IMG/VR virus record: IMGVR_UViG_3300043409_001619
Coordinates: 1-38,343 of that record
Direction: 5' to 3' (one strand)
DNA length: 38,343 nt
Origin: a virus
Part shown: positions 30,479 through 38,343 of the stretch, in pieces
How the letters are laid out: every line of letters starts with the position of its first letter
Numbering within the stretch: position 1 is the first letter of the stretch
Notes under the pieces: model-generated
What the model saw: the letters and a program-made list of their open reading frames with translations, nothing else
Databases searched by the model: none
Told to the model about the DNA's origin: nothing
Translations under genes and position numbers: made by a program

Positions 30479-33400
30479 TGCCATACACTGTTGAAGTCCC
30501 CGGTCACGGCGTTGTCGAAGTACCGGACGGCGTTTCTTTGCAACAGGCGCAAATTGAAATCGAAAAGGCATTCCCTTATACCGGCGAGGATATTGCCGGT
30601 GCAATGCAGGATCCCTCATTTACTCCAACCAAGAGTGACTACCTGAAGTTTGAGGAGTACTCCAAGACCAAGCAGGTCGACTGGATTACCACCGCCGCAC
30701 AGGCTGCCGACGCTGCCATCGGGATGATTGGCGGGGCTGTTTCTGAAGGTGCTCAAGGCGCTGCCGCCAATCCTCTCAACTACATCGAAGGCTTCGCCCA
30801 AGGCACTCGCCAGCTCTACGGCCTGGCCGCTCAATCTCAGGATCCATCCTCACCGCTCTTCAAGTTCAAGGATCTAGTGGCAGGCACCGGAAGCTCGGAG
30901 TCCCGCTACAACCAGTTTCTGGATGCTCGTCAATTCGGAATCACATCCGCCCGACTTGAGCGAGGCGAGGAAGGCATCGTTGTCCCTCCCGAGTACACCA
31001 ACCCGGAGTACGTCCAAGGCGTCTCGATGATCCTTGACCCGACGCTGTTTGTTCCTGGCGTTGGAGAAATACTCGGTGCCAGCAAACTAGCCACTCGTGC
31101 AGTCGGCAAAGGCGCTCAACTCACCGGACGTGCTGTTGCCGGCGTTGCAAGGCCTCTGGAACGCTTCGCAGGTGCTGCCGAGCGTATGACAGCAGAAGCG
31201 CTTGGAATGACGCCAGAAGGTCTGCGCACTACTGCAGCCACCGCCGGCATTGCAGGTGCCCTCGGCATTGCTCCGGAGGCCGCTGCCTTTGCTGCAATCC
31301 CTGCCGGCATCCGTACCGCGCGGGAAGCCGGTGAGGCATTGGCCCGGGCAGGCGAGAACCTGATGACCCAGCCCTCCCGCATTGGTCCTTTGGAGGCTAT
31401 TGGGGCTGCCCCAGGTGCGAATATGCGCCAACGGATGCTCGGTGTGATCGGGCAATACGGTGGTGATGCCGCGGTCGATGCCTCACTTAGGGGGCTTGCT
31501 GGAGGAATCGAAGGTGGAGTGATTGGTACAGGCTTAGGGTTTTTGTCCGGTGGTGAAGAGGGGGCGGCTGCCGGCCTTGGGTCTGGCGGTGTGCAGGGTG
31601 TAGCCGGTGCTCTCGGTGGGCGTGCCTACCAGAAGCTCACCGGTGAGGCCGCCAGGGAAGCCCGGGCAGGCGACCTGGGCCGGTTTATCGACGGACAGCA
31701 GGATCCTACGACCAAGGCGCTGTTTGAACGCTTGCGGGATACGCACGGTGTGGATGCGGCCTCCGGGCTGATGGATCTGCAGGGCCTTGTCCGCGGTAAG
31801 CTCGGAGATGTGGAGGTGGAGTACCTTTCCAACGAGGATTTCACTAAGCGCTACAAAATCAGCGCCCGGGGCGTGCAGGTTGACGACAAAGGTGGGCGGC
31901 CAGCAGTGGTCATCAACGCCGACATCATCGGCAGAGGCAAAGGCGACGGCCCCCTCTACACTCTCGGCCATGAGCTCTTCCATGCTCTGGAGAAGAGTAC
32001 CCAACTGCAGGGCGGTGCTACCGAGATCAAGAATGCCTTGGTGGGCCGATGGATTCAGGAAGGCGACACCATACGCAAACTCTCCGAGGGTGCTTTCAGT
32101 GATGCCGAGATCGAGGCCCGTTTCAATCAGTACCGAGACAAGCTGGGTGCTGGTAATGCCTCCATGGCAGACGAGCTCGCTCAGTACGACACCATCAACA
32201 AGAAGGCCGACTATGTGGCCTCGGAGCTCGCAGCAGAGCACTTTGCAGGACTCTTGGCCGGTCAGAAGCCCGATGCATTGCTCAAGGGATTCACGGGCCT
32301 GACAAGGCAGCTTGTCGACCTGGCGCTGACTCAGAACGCTAGTCGAGCTTTGGCCGAGGCCGCGGCATCTATTGAACGCACTTTCGGAGTCAAGCCAACC
32401 GACTCGGTGCTGTTCCCAGACCTGCAGAAGGCTTCTCCCCAGGTGAACGCCATGCTGCGCGACTTGTTGCGTGCCCGTCGCAAGCTGGATGAGAAGATCA
32501 ACATCCAGGACGACAAGACCAAGGCAGTCCTCAAGCCCGAGGATGTGGCCAACCCCCTGGCTGCCAAGCAACTGATCGAACTAGGCCTGGCCGAGCAGAT
32601 GCCCGAAGGCACGGTCAGGGCAATGTCCAACGACGAGATTTTGGCTCGGGAAAACAAGGACCGAGACAGCATCAGCGCCATCATTGAAAACACGCCGGGT
32701 AACTCCCGCATGGTTGATGGAGTTGCCCTGGGCCGGTTGAGTCCTAACCAGCTATCGGCTATTGAGCAGTCTCAAACCGTCAGCAGCCGGATGAAGGACA
32801 TGATCCGGGGCATGAATGCGACGATGGACGCTGGCAGGAGTCTCAACATCACTTACAGCGCAGCGCTTAAGAAGATGTTAAACAGGCTGACCGGAAAGCA
32901 GGTCAACCGGTACAGCAGCGGCATCCGTCTCAGTGACCGCGATATGCTGCCGTACTCGTTCTACTTTTCAAAGGCGGCCAATCCGGTGGTAAAGGCCATC
33001 GACATCAGCAAGGTCAGAGATGCCATACTGAAGGACACAGCCTCCAACGGCAGTGTGGGCAAGGGCCTGTGGGACAACGTCGACGGGTTCATGGGCGACC
33101 TGGCTGGCTACTTTACTAACCTTGATGCCGGCGAGGGAGCACGTAGGTCTGCTGATATCTTTGGCCTGGAGAAGGCCAAGTACCTCGGGGACTTCATTAA
33201 CCAGAATGGAAAGTTTGTCCGCGACTTCCGCCTCGACCGCATTGGTTCAATGGCTCCATCTGGGTTCCGAGCACGTTTCTCGGAGGATGCTTACCAGAAG
33301 TCCAAGATGCGCTGGATGCCTGCCGAAAAGCTCGGCGACAAGTCGGTCATCAACTCCGAGGAGGGCTACCGCATAATCAGCGGTGCCAAGCACAAGCTCT

Positions 33401-36400
33401 ATGGAACCGATGGCAAACTCATCGGGATCTACGACACCCAAACCCAAGCAGAAAGGAAAGCAGATGCCACTCAAACAAGGCTACAGCCAGAAGTCAGTCA
33501 GCAGCAACGTCCGGCGGGAGATGAAGGCCGGCAAGCCACAGAAGCAGGCGGTCGCAATCGCATTGAGCGTGGCCAAGAAGGCCAAGGCGAAGGCGGGGCG
33601 GTACGACAAGCGGGGGATGTAGGCGTCAGGCTTTTCGGTGAATCTGGAGAGCTTAAGAACGACGTAAGGTTCCAGCCTGATCCTAACCAAATCATTAAGT
33701 CTTTCGACGACTTGTTGTCTGGAAACGATCTCAAAATGAAGTACGAAAAAAGGCCGTACAAGTCGAACGACATGGTTGTGTCTACGCCCAGTGGCGACAC
33801 GCATTCCAGAGTGCTTCCATCCCGTGCCCCGATGGTTGGAAGCGCTGTTCCTGACTCAATTCCGAGCCATCTCAAATTCAAGTCCAAGGCTGACTTGGAT
33901 CAATTCATTGATGCCGGTTTGTCATGGATGCGCCAGAACGAGCACAAGTTTGGCAACTCTGAAATCACGCCGTGGTTTTACGACAAAATGTACCTCGCAG
34001 CAGATGCTCTTGCTGGAGGTGACATGAACAGGGCTGACCTCTACCTGAGACTCTTCGCTTACCTTTCGCCGAGGACCGCGGTTCCGGCCAACTACACCAA
34101 GTCCTACTCGTCTGGAATTGTTCCGTTCCTCGGGCACTTCCCGTCAGGTAATCGTGCCGGAACATTCGACCAGACTAGGGCGATCTCTCAGATCATCAAC
34201 GAGTGGAAGAGGGGCGAGCACTTTGGCTACCGCACCAAAGGCGTGGACAACAAGGTCTACAACTTCTACCTCAACGGCGCCGCCGGGCTGGTCAAGAACG
34301 CGATCTCGAAAGGAGTCGACCTTCCTCCTGGAGTTAAGTCCCACCCAGTGCTCAGTGATCCGCTGACGCTATCCCGTCTCTCCACAAACGATATGTGGCA
34401 GATGATGGCATTCTCCAAGATTGCCGAGGATCTTGGTGTGCGCGGCAACGTGTGGCCCGGGATGGTCATCAAGGGGAACAACAAGGGCTTCATGTGGTCC
34501 GACCCCAAGGACGGACGCACAGTGGACCTCACATCGAATGATGCTCTGGAGGTTAAACGTATCTTGTCCGCATCTGGAGAAAACGCGGTCAAAAACGATC
34601 TAGGAGCCTGGGATTGGTCCAAGCTGACGCCGGAGGAATCGTCTGCGTTGATGTACGACCCGGTGAAGAAGACCATCATGGTATTCAACCAGGGCACGGA
34701 TGCAGGCCTGTCAGCCAAGGGCCAGGGCGCACTGTACGATCACGTCCAAGCGCTGTCCGGTATGCTTGCAGACAAGATCAACCAGGCTGGAGGTTACGCC
34801 GGCAAACCGCACCTGGACGCCTACAACGTGCAGGAGCTGCTGTGGGCGATCATCAAGCAGGAGAATCCGAAGCCTGAGATGCGCGACTACGAAAGCTACC
34901 TGGCACCAGCACAAGAGTTGTTCTCCTACGTCGACCGCGGCATGGAAGGAAAAATCCCCAAAAGCGTGGTATCGGCCAACAACTCGTTCAACAGATGGGC
35001 CGAGCAATTGGCGTCCGCTGAGATCGACACGAGCGCATCAAGCGAATGGAAGACGCAGATGGAGGTCGACCGCCAAAGGCTTACCCAGGCTGGTGACGCA
35101 TCTCCCGACGTCTCGATTGCCAACGAAATCGCAAAGCGTCTCCCGAAGTGGGTTGAAAAAGTAGTCAACGACAACGACTGGAACGTCACACTGGACGACG
35201 TTTCTGTCGACGTTGGGGCTTACATGGGGAGCGGTGATGATGTCATTGCTAACACTGCGATCTACCTGCGTGGATCAGGGGCTGACTTTGGAAAACTGGA
35301 TCAGTTCATGCGGGACGCCGGCTCTCAGCAGGGAGGCAACCACATCCGCCCGATGCGTCTTGAAGAGCAACTCCTCTTAGATCGAAACAATTCAGGCCAG
35401 GTATCCAATATTTCAGAAGAGCTGGACACTACGTTGGCAAACGTCTTGAGTTTTAAAGGCGCACAAAAACTGTCCAAGGCTGACGTGGTTAACCTAGTCT
35501 CCAAGTTGAGCGAGTTGACCGACTCTGAAGGAAAAAAGTTCTTGACGGGGCTTTCAAGGATCGGTGATGAAATCGTAATCCACGACCGTTACTATCGAGG
35601 ATCATGGGAAACGGGCCAATTTGAGCCGTTTAAGTACACGGAAACATCTCAAACGTTTTTGGATGCGGTTAAGGAAAACTCTCAGTCAATCAAAAACATT
35701 GTTGACCAGTTTGGTCTTAAAGGTGAGGAGTTAACCCGCAAAGTTGTTACTGCAAAATCAAACCCTAATTTTGAATATGAAGGCCAAGAACCAATTGACC
35801 GCTCAAGAGCGGCTACAAAATCTGCGCGAGTCGAGTCGAAAAATAAACGAGTACAACCAAAGTCTAAAGGACCAGGGAAGGTACAGCCCGAGCCGTTTTA
35901 CGGACTCCGAGGTCTCTATCTTGATGCCAGTCGCAGCGCAGCCCCGTCCCAGGGCGTAGGCTTCTCCTGGCAGTACGATCCGCTCCAACGCACCAAGTCA
36001 GTGCTGGAGGCGAAGCTGGAGGCTAAACAGGGCAAGATGGATGTCGGCAACAGCCCGAGCCGACTTGAACTGAAACTGTCTCAGGAGGACAAGTCTCGGG
36101 TCTCCCAGTTGGCGGTAGACTCCGCGGTCATATCAGCGCCCGACAACCGGTCGATGCTTCGCGTCACACTGGAACCCGGCATCGCCGAGGAAATCTTCGA
36201 CAGCATCCAGGCGCTTGTGTCCGGCACTGAGGTGGATGTCACCAAGCTGGCGTTGCGCGGCAGCTCCGAGTTCATCCCCACCAAGAACCCGGTGATAAAA
36301 CAAGCCATGGCGCAGGCCACTGGTGAGTTGACCGGTGAAAAGGCAGCGCTGGTCGAGCAGCTTGGCAAATACCAAGAGCTGCGCAAAGCGGTCAAGACGC

Positions 36401-38325
36401 CACCCCAAAAGCCGTTTGCTGCCCAGGTTGAAAAGTACAGTGGGTTTCTAGAAGGCAAAACAGGATCAACCAAGCGACAGCTCAACAGCTTGCTCGACCG
36501 TGTCGACACGATGGTTCAGCGCGGGATGTTGACCGAGTCCCAGGCAAACAAGATCACTCGCAGGACTCCCGGTGAACCAAAGCGCTCGGCTACCGAGAGC
36601 GGCCAGCAGCGCTATATGCCTGCCGGCGACCGTGAGGTGACCCGTGCTGTAAACATCAACGACTTCTCCCAGGACTTCACTGGGCAGATCTTGAATGGCC
36701 AGAAGACCATCGAGACCCGGGACACACTAAACAACGCCATGCAGGGCGTCCTGGGCCAGCGCATAGGCCTCGTAAGGACAGGCATTAAAGACACCAAGGT
36801 GGTGGGCTATGCCACTGTCGCCAAGCAGCCGATTGTCTACCGCGACGAGGCCGAGTTCCGACGCGACGAGGAAAGCCACCTGGTGGCGCCCGGATCGCCT
36901 TACGACATCAAGAAGGGCGGCGTAAAGTACGGCTACGAGCTCACCGATGTGGTTCCGGTCGAGCCTTTCGCACCCAAGTCAGTGGGCAGGATGTACTCGG
37001 TGATCGAGCCGAAGCGCTATATGCCTGCCTCGGACACCGACTACCTCTCCGCAGTGAAGAAGGGCGACACGGCCAAGGCACAGCAGATGGTCGATGAGGC
37101 GGCGAAGGCGGCTGGGTACACGGTGGGGCCGGTTGTTCACCTTACCAACAGCCAAGATTTTACGGTTTTTGACCTAAAGAAAACAAACCAAGGAGCTGTG
37201 TGGGGGCCTGCCATTTACGCAGCATTTAAAGGTGCCGGAAATTGGGATCCTGCCAATCTTCAAAATGCTAGAAGAATTGAAGGTGTTGTGGGTGGACGTG
37301 TCCTTGATGCGACACAACCTCTCTCATCCAAAGACGCTTTGGTTTTCAAGGAGCTGACTGGCCGAGAAGTTGAAACCATTCCATTTATTACTCTTGAACG
37401 TAGATTTGGTTCGGTTGCCGAAGGACTACGAGCCCTAGGATTCTCTGCAATGATTCACAAAGGTCCGGGATCCACAGGTCGACATATTGCGGTTTTTGAT
37501 CCCACTCAGATCAAATCCGCCGACCCCATCACCAAGGACAACGCCGGCAACGTCATCCCCCTCTCGCAGCGGTTCAAGGCGACCTCGGAGGATATCCGCT
37601 ATATGCCGGAGACAATCCAGCGTGATGTAGGCCGCAATCAGGACTTTGCCAACCCGCCTACAGACACCGAGGCTGTCGATGCTTTGAGCTCGGAGAAGAA
37701 GGCAAAGTTTGGTGCTGCCAGAAACATCAAACCGGGCACCCAGGTGGCCGCACGCATCGACATCCCGGCCTTCCTAAGGACCGGCAAGTATGTTGTGGCA
37801 GTGCATAAGCCCGATGGGCCATCTGGTGGACCAGGTGAGATCATTGGGTACGATACCGTGACCCGTTTGCAGAACCCAAAGTTTGTGGTCAAGCCAGGCG
37901 TGCAGCGGATCTACGAGGGCAAGGCCAACAAATTCCCGGTGGCAACGGTCGACGGCAAGATCATGGCTGACCGATCCATACCGGCTGACTTGGAGAACTA
38001 TGTGGCGGTTGGAATGGACCCGAAGGAACACGCCTTCTTCTACGACAAGCGCACCGACCAGCCTGTCATCGGTGGCTCCGAGTCTGTGAGCGTAGGCAAC
38101 ACGGTGTTTGTGAAGGACCCGGTGTACGGCAAGCCCGAGGACTTCCGCTATATGCCCTCCCCCGACTCAGCCATGCCCGGGGCCTACTCCTTTGCCGGTG
38201 GCTACCGTGCCCTCCCAGGTAAGGCCAAGGGCTCACTTCGCCTCTACGGCCCCGCCGGCAGCCTCATAGGCATCGCCAGCAGCCTTGACGAAGCCCAGCG
38301 CATCCTTCGACGTAAGAACAAATGA
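30478..38325 (+). CDS. Giant polyvalent virion protein (protease, ASCH, ADP-ribosyltransferase-like modules)
   Basis: A 2615-residue protein, one fifth of the genome. The start MPYTVEVPGHGVVEVPDGVSLQQAQIEIEKAF is a known head of phage polyvalent proteins. Residues 80-400 are A/G-rich helices. A zinc metalloprotease motif HELFH (498-502) with E583/E587 in SELAAEHFAG follows. Modules are joined by R-[FYW]-[MQ]-P linkers at 945, 1064, 2045, 2180, 2374 and 2557. Residues about 2050-2180 resemble an ASCH domain (ILNGQKTIETRDT); about 2184-2374 an ADP-ribosyltransferase-like domain (VVHLTNSQDF, GPAIYAAF, VFDPTQIKS). The C-terminus repeats an LYGxxGxLIGI motif. It probably enters the host with the DNA. 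Two short ORFs lie inside in the +1 frame. Confidence 0.85.
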   Translation: MPYTVEVPGHGVVEVPDGVSLQQAQIEIEKAFPYTGEDIAGAMQDPSFTPTKSDYLKFEEYSKTKQVDWITTAAQAADAAIGMIGGAVSEGAQGAAANPLNYIEGFAQGTRQLYGLAAQSQDPSSPLFKFKDLVAGTGSSESRYNQFLDARQFGITSARLERGEEGIVVPPEYTNPEYVQGVSMILDPTLFVPGVGEILGASKLATRAVGKGAQLTGRAVAGVARPLERFAGAAERMTAEALGMTPEGLRTTAATAGIAGALGIAPEAAAFAAIPAGIRTAREAGEALARAGENLMTQPSRIGPLEAIGAAPGANMRQRMLGVIGQYGGDAAVDASLRGLAGGIEGGVIGTGLGFLSGGEEGAAAGLGSGGVQGVAGALGGRAYQKLTGEAAREARAGDLGRFIDGQQDPTTKALFERLRDTHGVDAASGLMDLQGLVRGKLGDVEVEYLSNEDFTKRYKISARGVQVDDKGGRPAVVINADIIGRGKGDGPLYTLGHELFHALEKSTQLQGGATEIKNALVGRWIQEGDTIRKLSEGAFSDAEIEARFNQYRDKLGAGNASMADELAQYDTINKKADYVASELAAEHFAGLLAGQKPDALLKGFTGLTRQLVDLALTQNASRALAEAAASIERTFGVKPTDSVLFPDLQKASPQVNAMLRDLLRARRKLDEKINIQDDKTKAVLKPEDVANPLAAKQLIELGLAEQMPEGTVRAMSNDEILARENKDRDSISAIIENTPGNSRMVDGVALGRLSPNQLSAIEQSQTVSSRMKDMIRGMNATMDAGRSLNITYSAALKKMLNRLTGKQVNRYSSGIRLSDRDMLPYSFYFSKAANPVVKAIDISKVRDAILKDTASNGSVGKGLWDNVDGFMGDLAGYFTNLDAGEGARRSADIFGLEKAKYLGDFINQNGKFVRDFRLDRIGSMAPSGFRARFSEDAYQKSKMRWMPAEKLGDKSVINSEEGYRIISGAKHKLYGTDGKLIGIYDTQTQAERKADATQTRLQPEVSQQQRPAGDEGRQATEAGGRNRIERGQEGQGEGGAVRQAGDVGVRLFGESGELKNDVRFQPDPNQIIKSFDDLLSGNDLKMKYEKRPYKSNDMVVSTPSGDTHSRVLPSRAPMVGSAVPDSIPSHLKFKSKADLDQFIDAGLSWMRQNEHKFGNSEITPWFYDKMYLAADALAGGDMNRADLYLRLFAYLSPRTAVPANYTKSYSSGIVPFLGHFPSGNRAGTFDQTRAISQIINEWKRGEHFGYRTKGVDNKVYNFYLNGAAGLVKNAISKGVDLPPGVKSHPVLSDPLTLSRLSTNDMWQMMAFSKIAEDLGVRGNVWPGMVIKGNNKGFMWSDPKDGRTVDLTSNDALEVKRILSASGENAVKNDLGAWDWSKLTPEESSALMYDPVKKTIMVFNQGTDAGLSAKGQGALYDHVQALSGMLADKINQAGGYAGKPHLDAYNVQELLWAIIKQENPKPEMRDYESYLAPAQELFSYVDRGMEGKIPKSVVSANNSFNRWAEQLASAEIDTSASSEWKTQMEVDRQRLTQAGDASPDVSIANEIAKRLPKWVEKVVNDNDWNVTLDDVSVDVGAYMGSGDDVIANTAIYLRGSGADFGKLDQFMRDAGSQQGGNHIRPMRLEEQLLLDRNNSGQVSNISEELDTTLANVLSFKGAQKLSKADVVNLVSKLSELTDSEGKKFLTGLSRIGDEIVIHDRYYRGSWETGQFEPFKYTETSQTFLDAVKENSQSIKNIVDQFGLKGEELTRKVVTAKSNPNFEYEGQEPIDRSRAATKSARVESKNKRVQPKSKGPGKVQPEPFYGLRGLYLDASRSAAPSQGVGFSWQYDPLQRTKSVLEAKLEAKQGKMDVGNSPSRLELKLSQEDKSRVSQLAVDSAVISAPDNRSMLRVTLEPGIAEEIFDSIQALVSGTEVDVTKLALRGSSEFIPTKNPVIKQAMAQATGELTGEKAALVEQLGKYQELRKAVKTPPQKPFAAQVEKYSGFLEGKTGSTKRQLNSLLDRVDTMVQRGMLTESQANKITRRTPGEPKRSATESGQQRYMPAGDREVTRAVNINDFSQDFTGQILNGQKTIETRDTLNNAMQGVLGQRIGLVRTGIKDTKVVGYATVAKQPIVYRDEAEFRRDEESHLVAPGSPYDIKKGGVKYGYELTDVVPVEPFAPKSVGRMYSVIEPKRYMPASDTDYLSAVKKGDTAKAQQMVDEAAKAAGYTVGPVVHLTNSQDFTVFDLKKTNQGAVWGPAIYAAFKGAGNWDPANLQNARRIEGVVGGRVLDATQPLSSKDALVFKELTGREVETIPFITLERRFGSVAEGLRALGFSAMIHKGPGSTGRHIAVFDPTQIKSADPITKDNAGNVIPLSQRFKATSEDIRYMPETIQRDVGRNQDFANPPTDTEAVDALSSEKKAKFGAARNIKPGTQVAARIDIPAFLRTGKYVVAVHKPDGPSGGPGEIIGYDTVTRLQNPKFVVKPGVQRIYEGKANKFPVATVDGKIMADRSIPADLENYVAVGMDPKEHAFFYDKRTDQPVIGGSESVSVGNTVFVKDPVYGKPEDFRYMPSPDSAMPGAYSFAGGYRALPGKAKGSLRLYGPAGSLIGIASSLDEAQRILRRKNK
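33464..33622 (+). CDS. Overprinted small basic protein inside the giant gene (DUF6496-like)
   Basis: A 52-residue ORF in the +1 frame of the giant gene, from ATG 33464 with AAAGGA at 33452-33457 and a 6-base spacer. MPLKQGYSQKSVSSNVRREM then KAGKPQKQAVAIALSVAKKA matches a widespread stand-alone phage protein (MPLKKG.SQK.IS.NI....GKP.KQAVAIALS.A), which I associate with DUF6496. The giant frame here (residues about 996-1048) reads as Q/R/G/E-rich low complexity, as expected if the small gene were the constrained one. Function of the family is unknown; basic helix suggests nucleic acid binding. Confidence 0.7.
   Translation: MPLKQGYSQKSVSSNVRREMKAGKPQKQAVAIALSVAKKAKAKAGRYDKRGM
35777..35959 (+). 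CDS. Second overprinted ORF inside the giant gene
   Basis: A 60-residue ORF from ATG 35777, also in the +1 frame. It reads as an ordinary helical protein: MKAKNQLTAQERLQNLRESS, RKINEYNQSLKDQGRYSPSR, then FTDSEVSILMPVAAQPRPRA. The giant frame at the same place is a lysine/arginine/serine-rich linker (SRAATKSARVESKNKRVQPK). No good Shine-Dalgarno precedes it, so expression is less sure than for the one at 33464. I do not recognise a named family. Confidence 0.45.
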   Translation: MKAKNQLTAQERLQNLRESSRKINEYNQSLKDQGRYSPSRFTDSEVSILMPVAAQPRPRA

Positions 38326-38343
38326 GCTACGATTCACAGACCA
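37974..38343 (+). repeat. Right copy of the imperfect terminal direct repeat
   Basis: Matches bases 1-370 without gaps, 19 mismatches. Covers the last 352 bases of the giant gene frame and the start of the fibre gene. Confidence 0.95.
38322..38343 (+). CDS. Start of tail fibre gene, truncated by window end
   Basis: ATG 38322 in the ATGA overlap begins MSYDSQT, the same first seven residues as the gene at 349. It is the circular continuation of that gene. Confidence 0.85.

Noticed and set aside
31534-32571. 345-codon open frame on the minus strand
   Set aside because: It lies wholly inside the well-supported giant gene and has the composition of an antisense shadow (C/G/L/V-rich, no motif). 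Long antisense frames are expected in GC-rich codons.
33053-33376. 107-codon +1-frame ORF within the giant gene upstream of the overprinted gene
   Set aside because: The giant frame here is a conserved-looking domain, the ORF has no ribosome site and its product looks like a shadow.
34700-35164. 154-codon +1-frame ORF within the giant gene
   Set aside because: Its product is rich in R, T, S, P and W with no normal fold pattern, and the giant frame is well structured there, unlike the two overprinted candidates at 33464 and 35777.
1-38343. CRISPR array, integrase, attachment site or tRNA gene
   Set aside because: No regular spaced repeat of array type, no tyrosine or serine recombinase motifs, and no cloverleaf-like segment noticed; the iterons at 9.2-9.45 kb have 11-12 bp steps, too short for CRISPR.

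Overview
The window is the genome of a tailed double-stranded DNA phage, about 38 kb. Every gene I can support lies on the + strand, and most neighbours overlap by 1-4 bases (ATGA, GTGA, TAATG). The two ends carry the same 370-base segment in direct orientation. The copies align without gaps but differ at 19 positions (about 95% identity), so the molecule is circular or terminally redundant, and the two copies come from slightly different variants. The first 352 bases are the C-terminal end of the giant gene that closes the window. The virion module (large terminase, portal, scaffold, SU10-like capsid, tail adaptor, nozzle-like protein, internal virion proteins, no tape measure or tail tube) suggests a short-tailed podovirus-like particle. 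I see no phage RNA polymerase, DNA polymerase, integrase or tRNA gene, so it probably depends on host transcription and polymerase and is probably not an integrating temperate phage. The host cannot be fixed from the sequence.

Layout. 349-2119: a tail fibre with a C1q-like head and two small genes, finishing the late block that begins at terL. 2120-2218: a gap with a weak terminator-like hairpin and a two-turn inverted repeat, a possible early control region. 2219-8857: the early block, with a zinc-ribbon protein, a GNAT protein, a lysozyme-like endolysin, a mini ribbon-helix-helix protein, a RuvC-like resolvase, a run of small genes (three joined by a repeated coupling junction), an SSB-like protein with a bacterial SSB tip, a protein joining a helix-turn-helix to an RNA polymerase alpha-CTD-like domain, and a PolB-type 3'-5' exonuclease. 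9040-11440: a DUF1376-type initiator whose gene carries two opposed arrays of roughly 11-bp-phased repeats (candidate origin), a DnaB-like helicase and an HTH protein. 11437-12225: a glycosyltransferase-like protein.

12215-30478: packaging and virion genes. These are a putative small terminase with a LacI-like HTH, a 451-base repeat-rich gap, terL, portal, scaffold, major capsid protein followed by a strong terminator, small head proteins and fibres, a lysis cluster (two holin-like proteins and an out-of-frame lipoprotein), tail adaptor, nozzle-like protein, fibre and two internal virion proteins. 30478-38325: a 2615-residue polyvalent protein with a zinc-metalloprotease motif, an ASCH-like domain, an ADP-ribosyltransferase-like domain and repeated R-[FYW]-[MQ]-P linkers. 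It probably enters the cell with the DNA.

The most notable points are: two small ORFs overprinted in the +1 frame inside linkers of the giant gene (one with a good Shine-Dalgarno and a recognisable phage family); the helically phased iterons inside the initiator gene; the HTH/alpha-CTD fusion; and the diverged terminal repeat. Family assignments come from reading motifs, without database searches.
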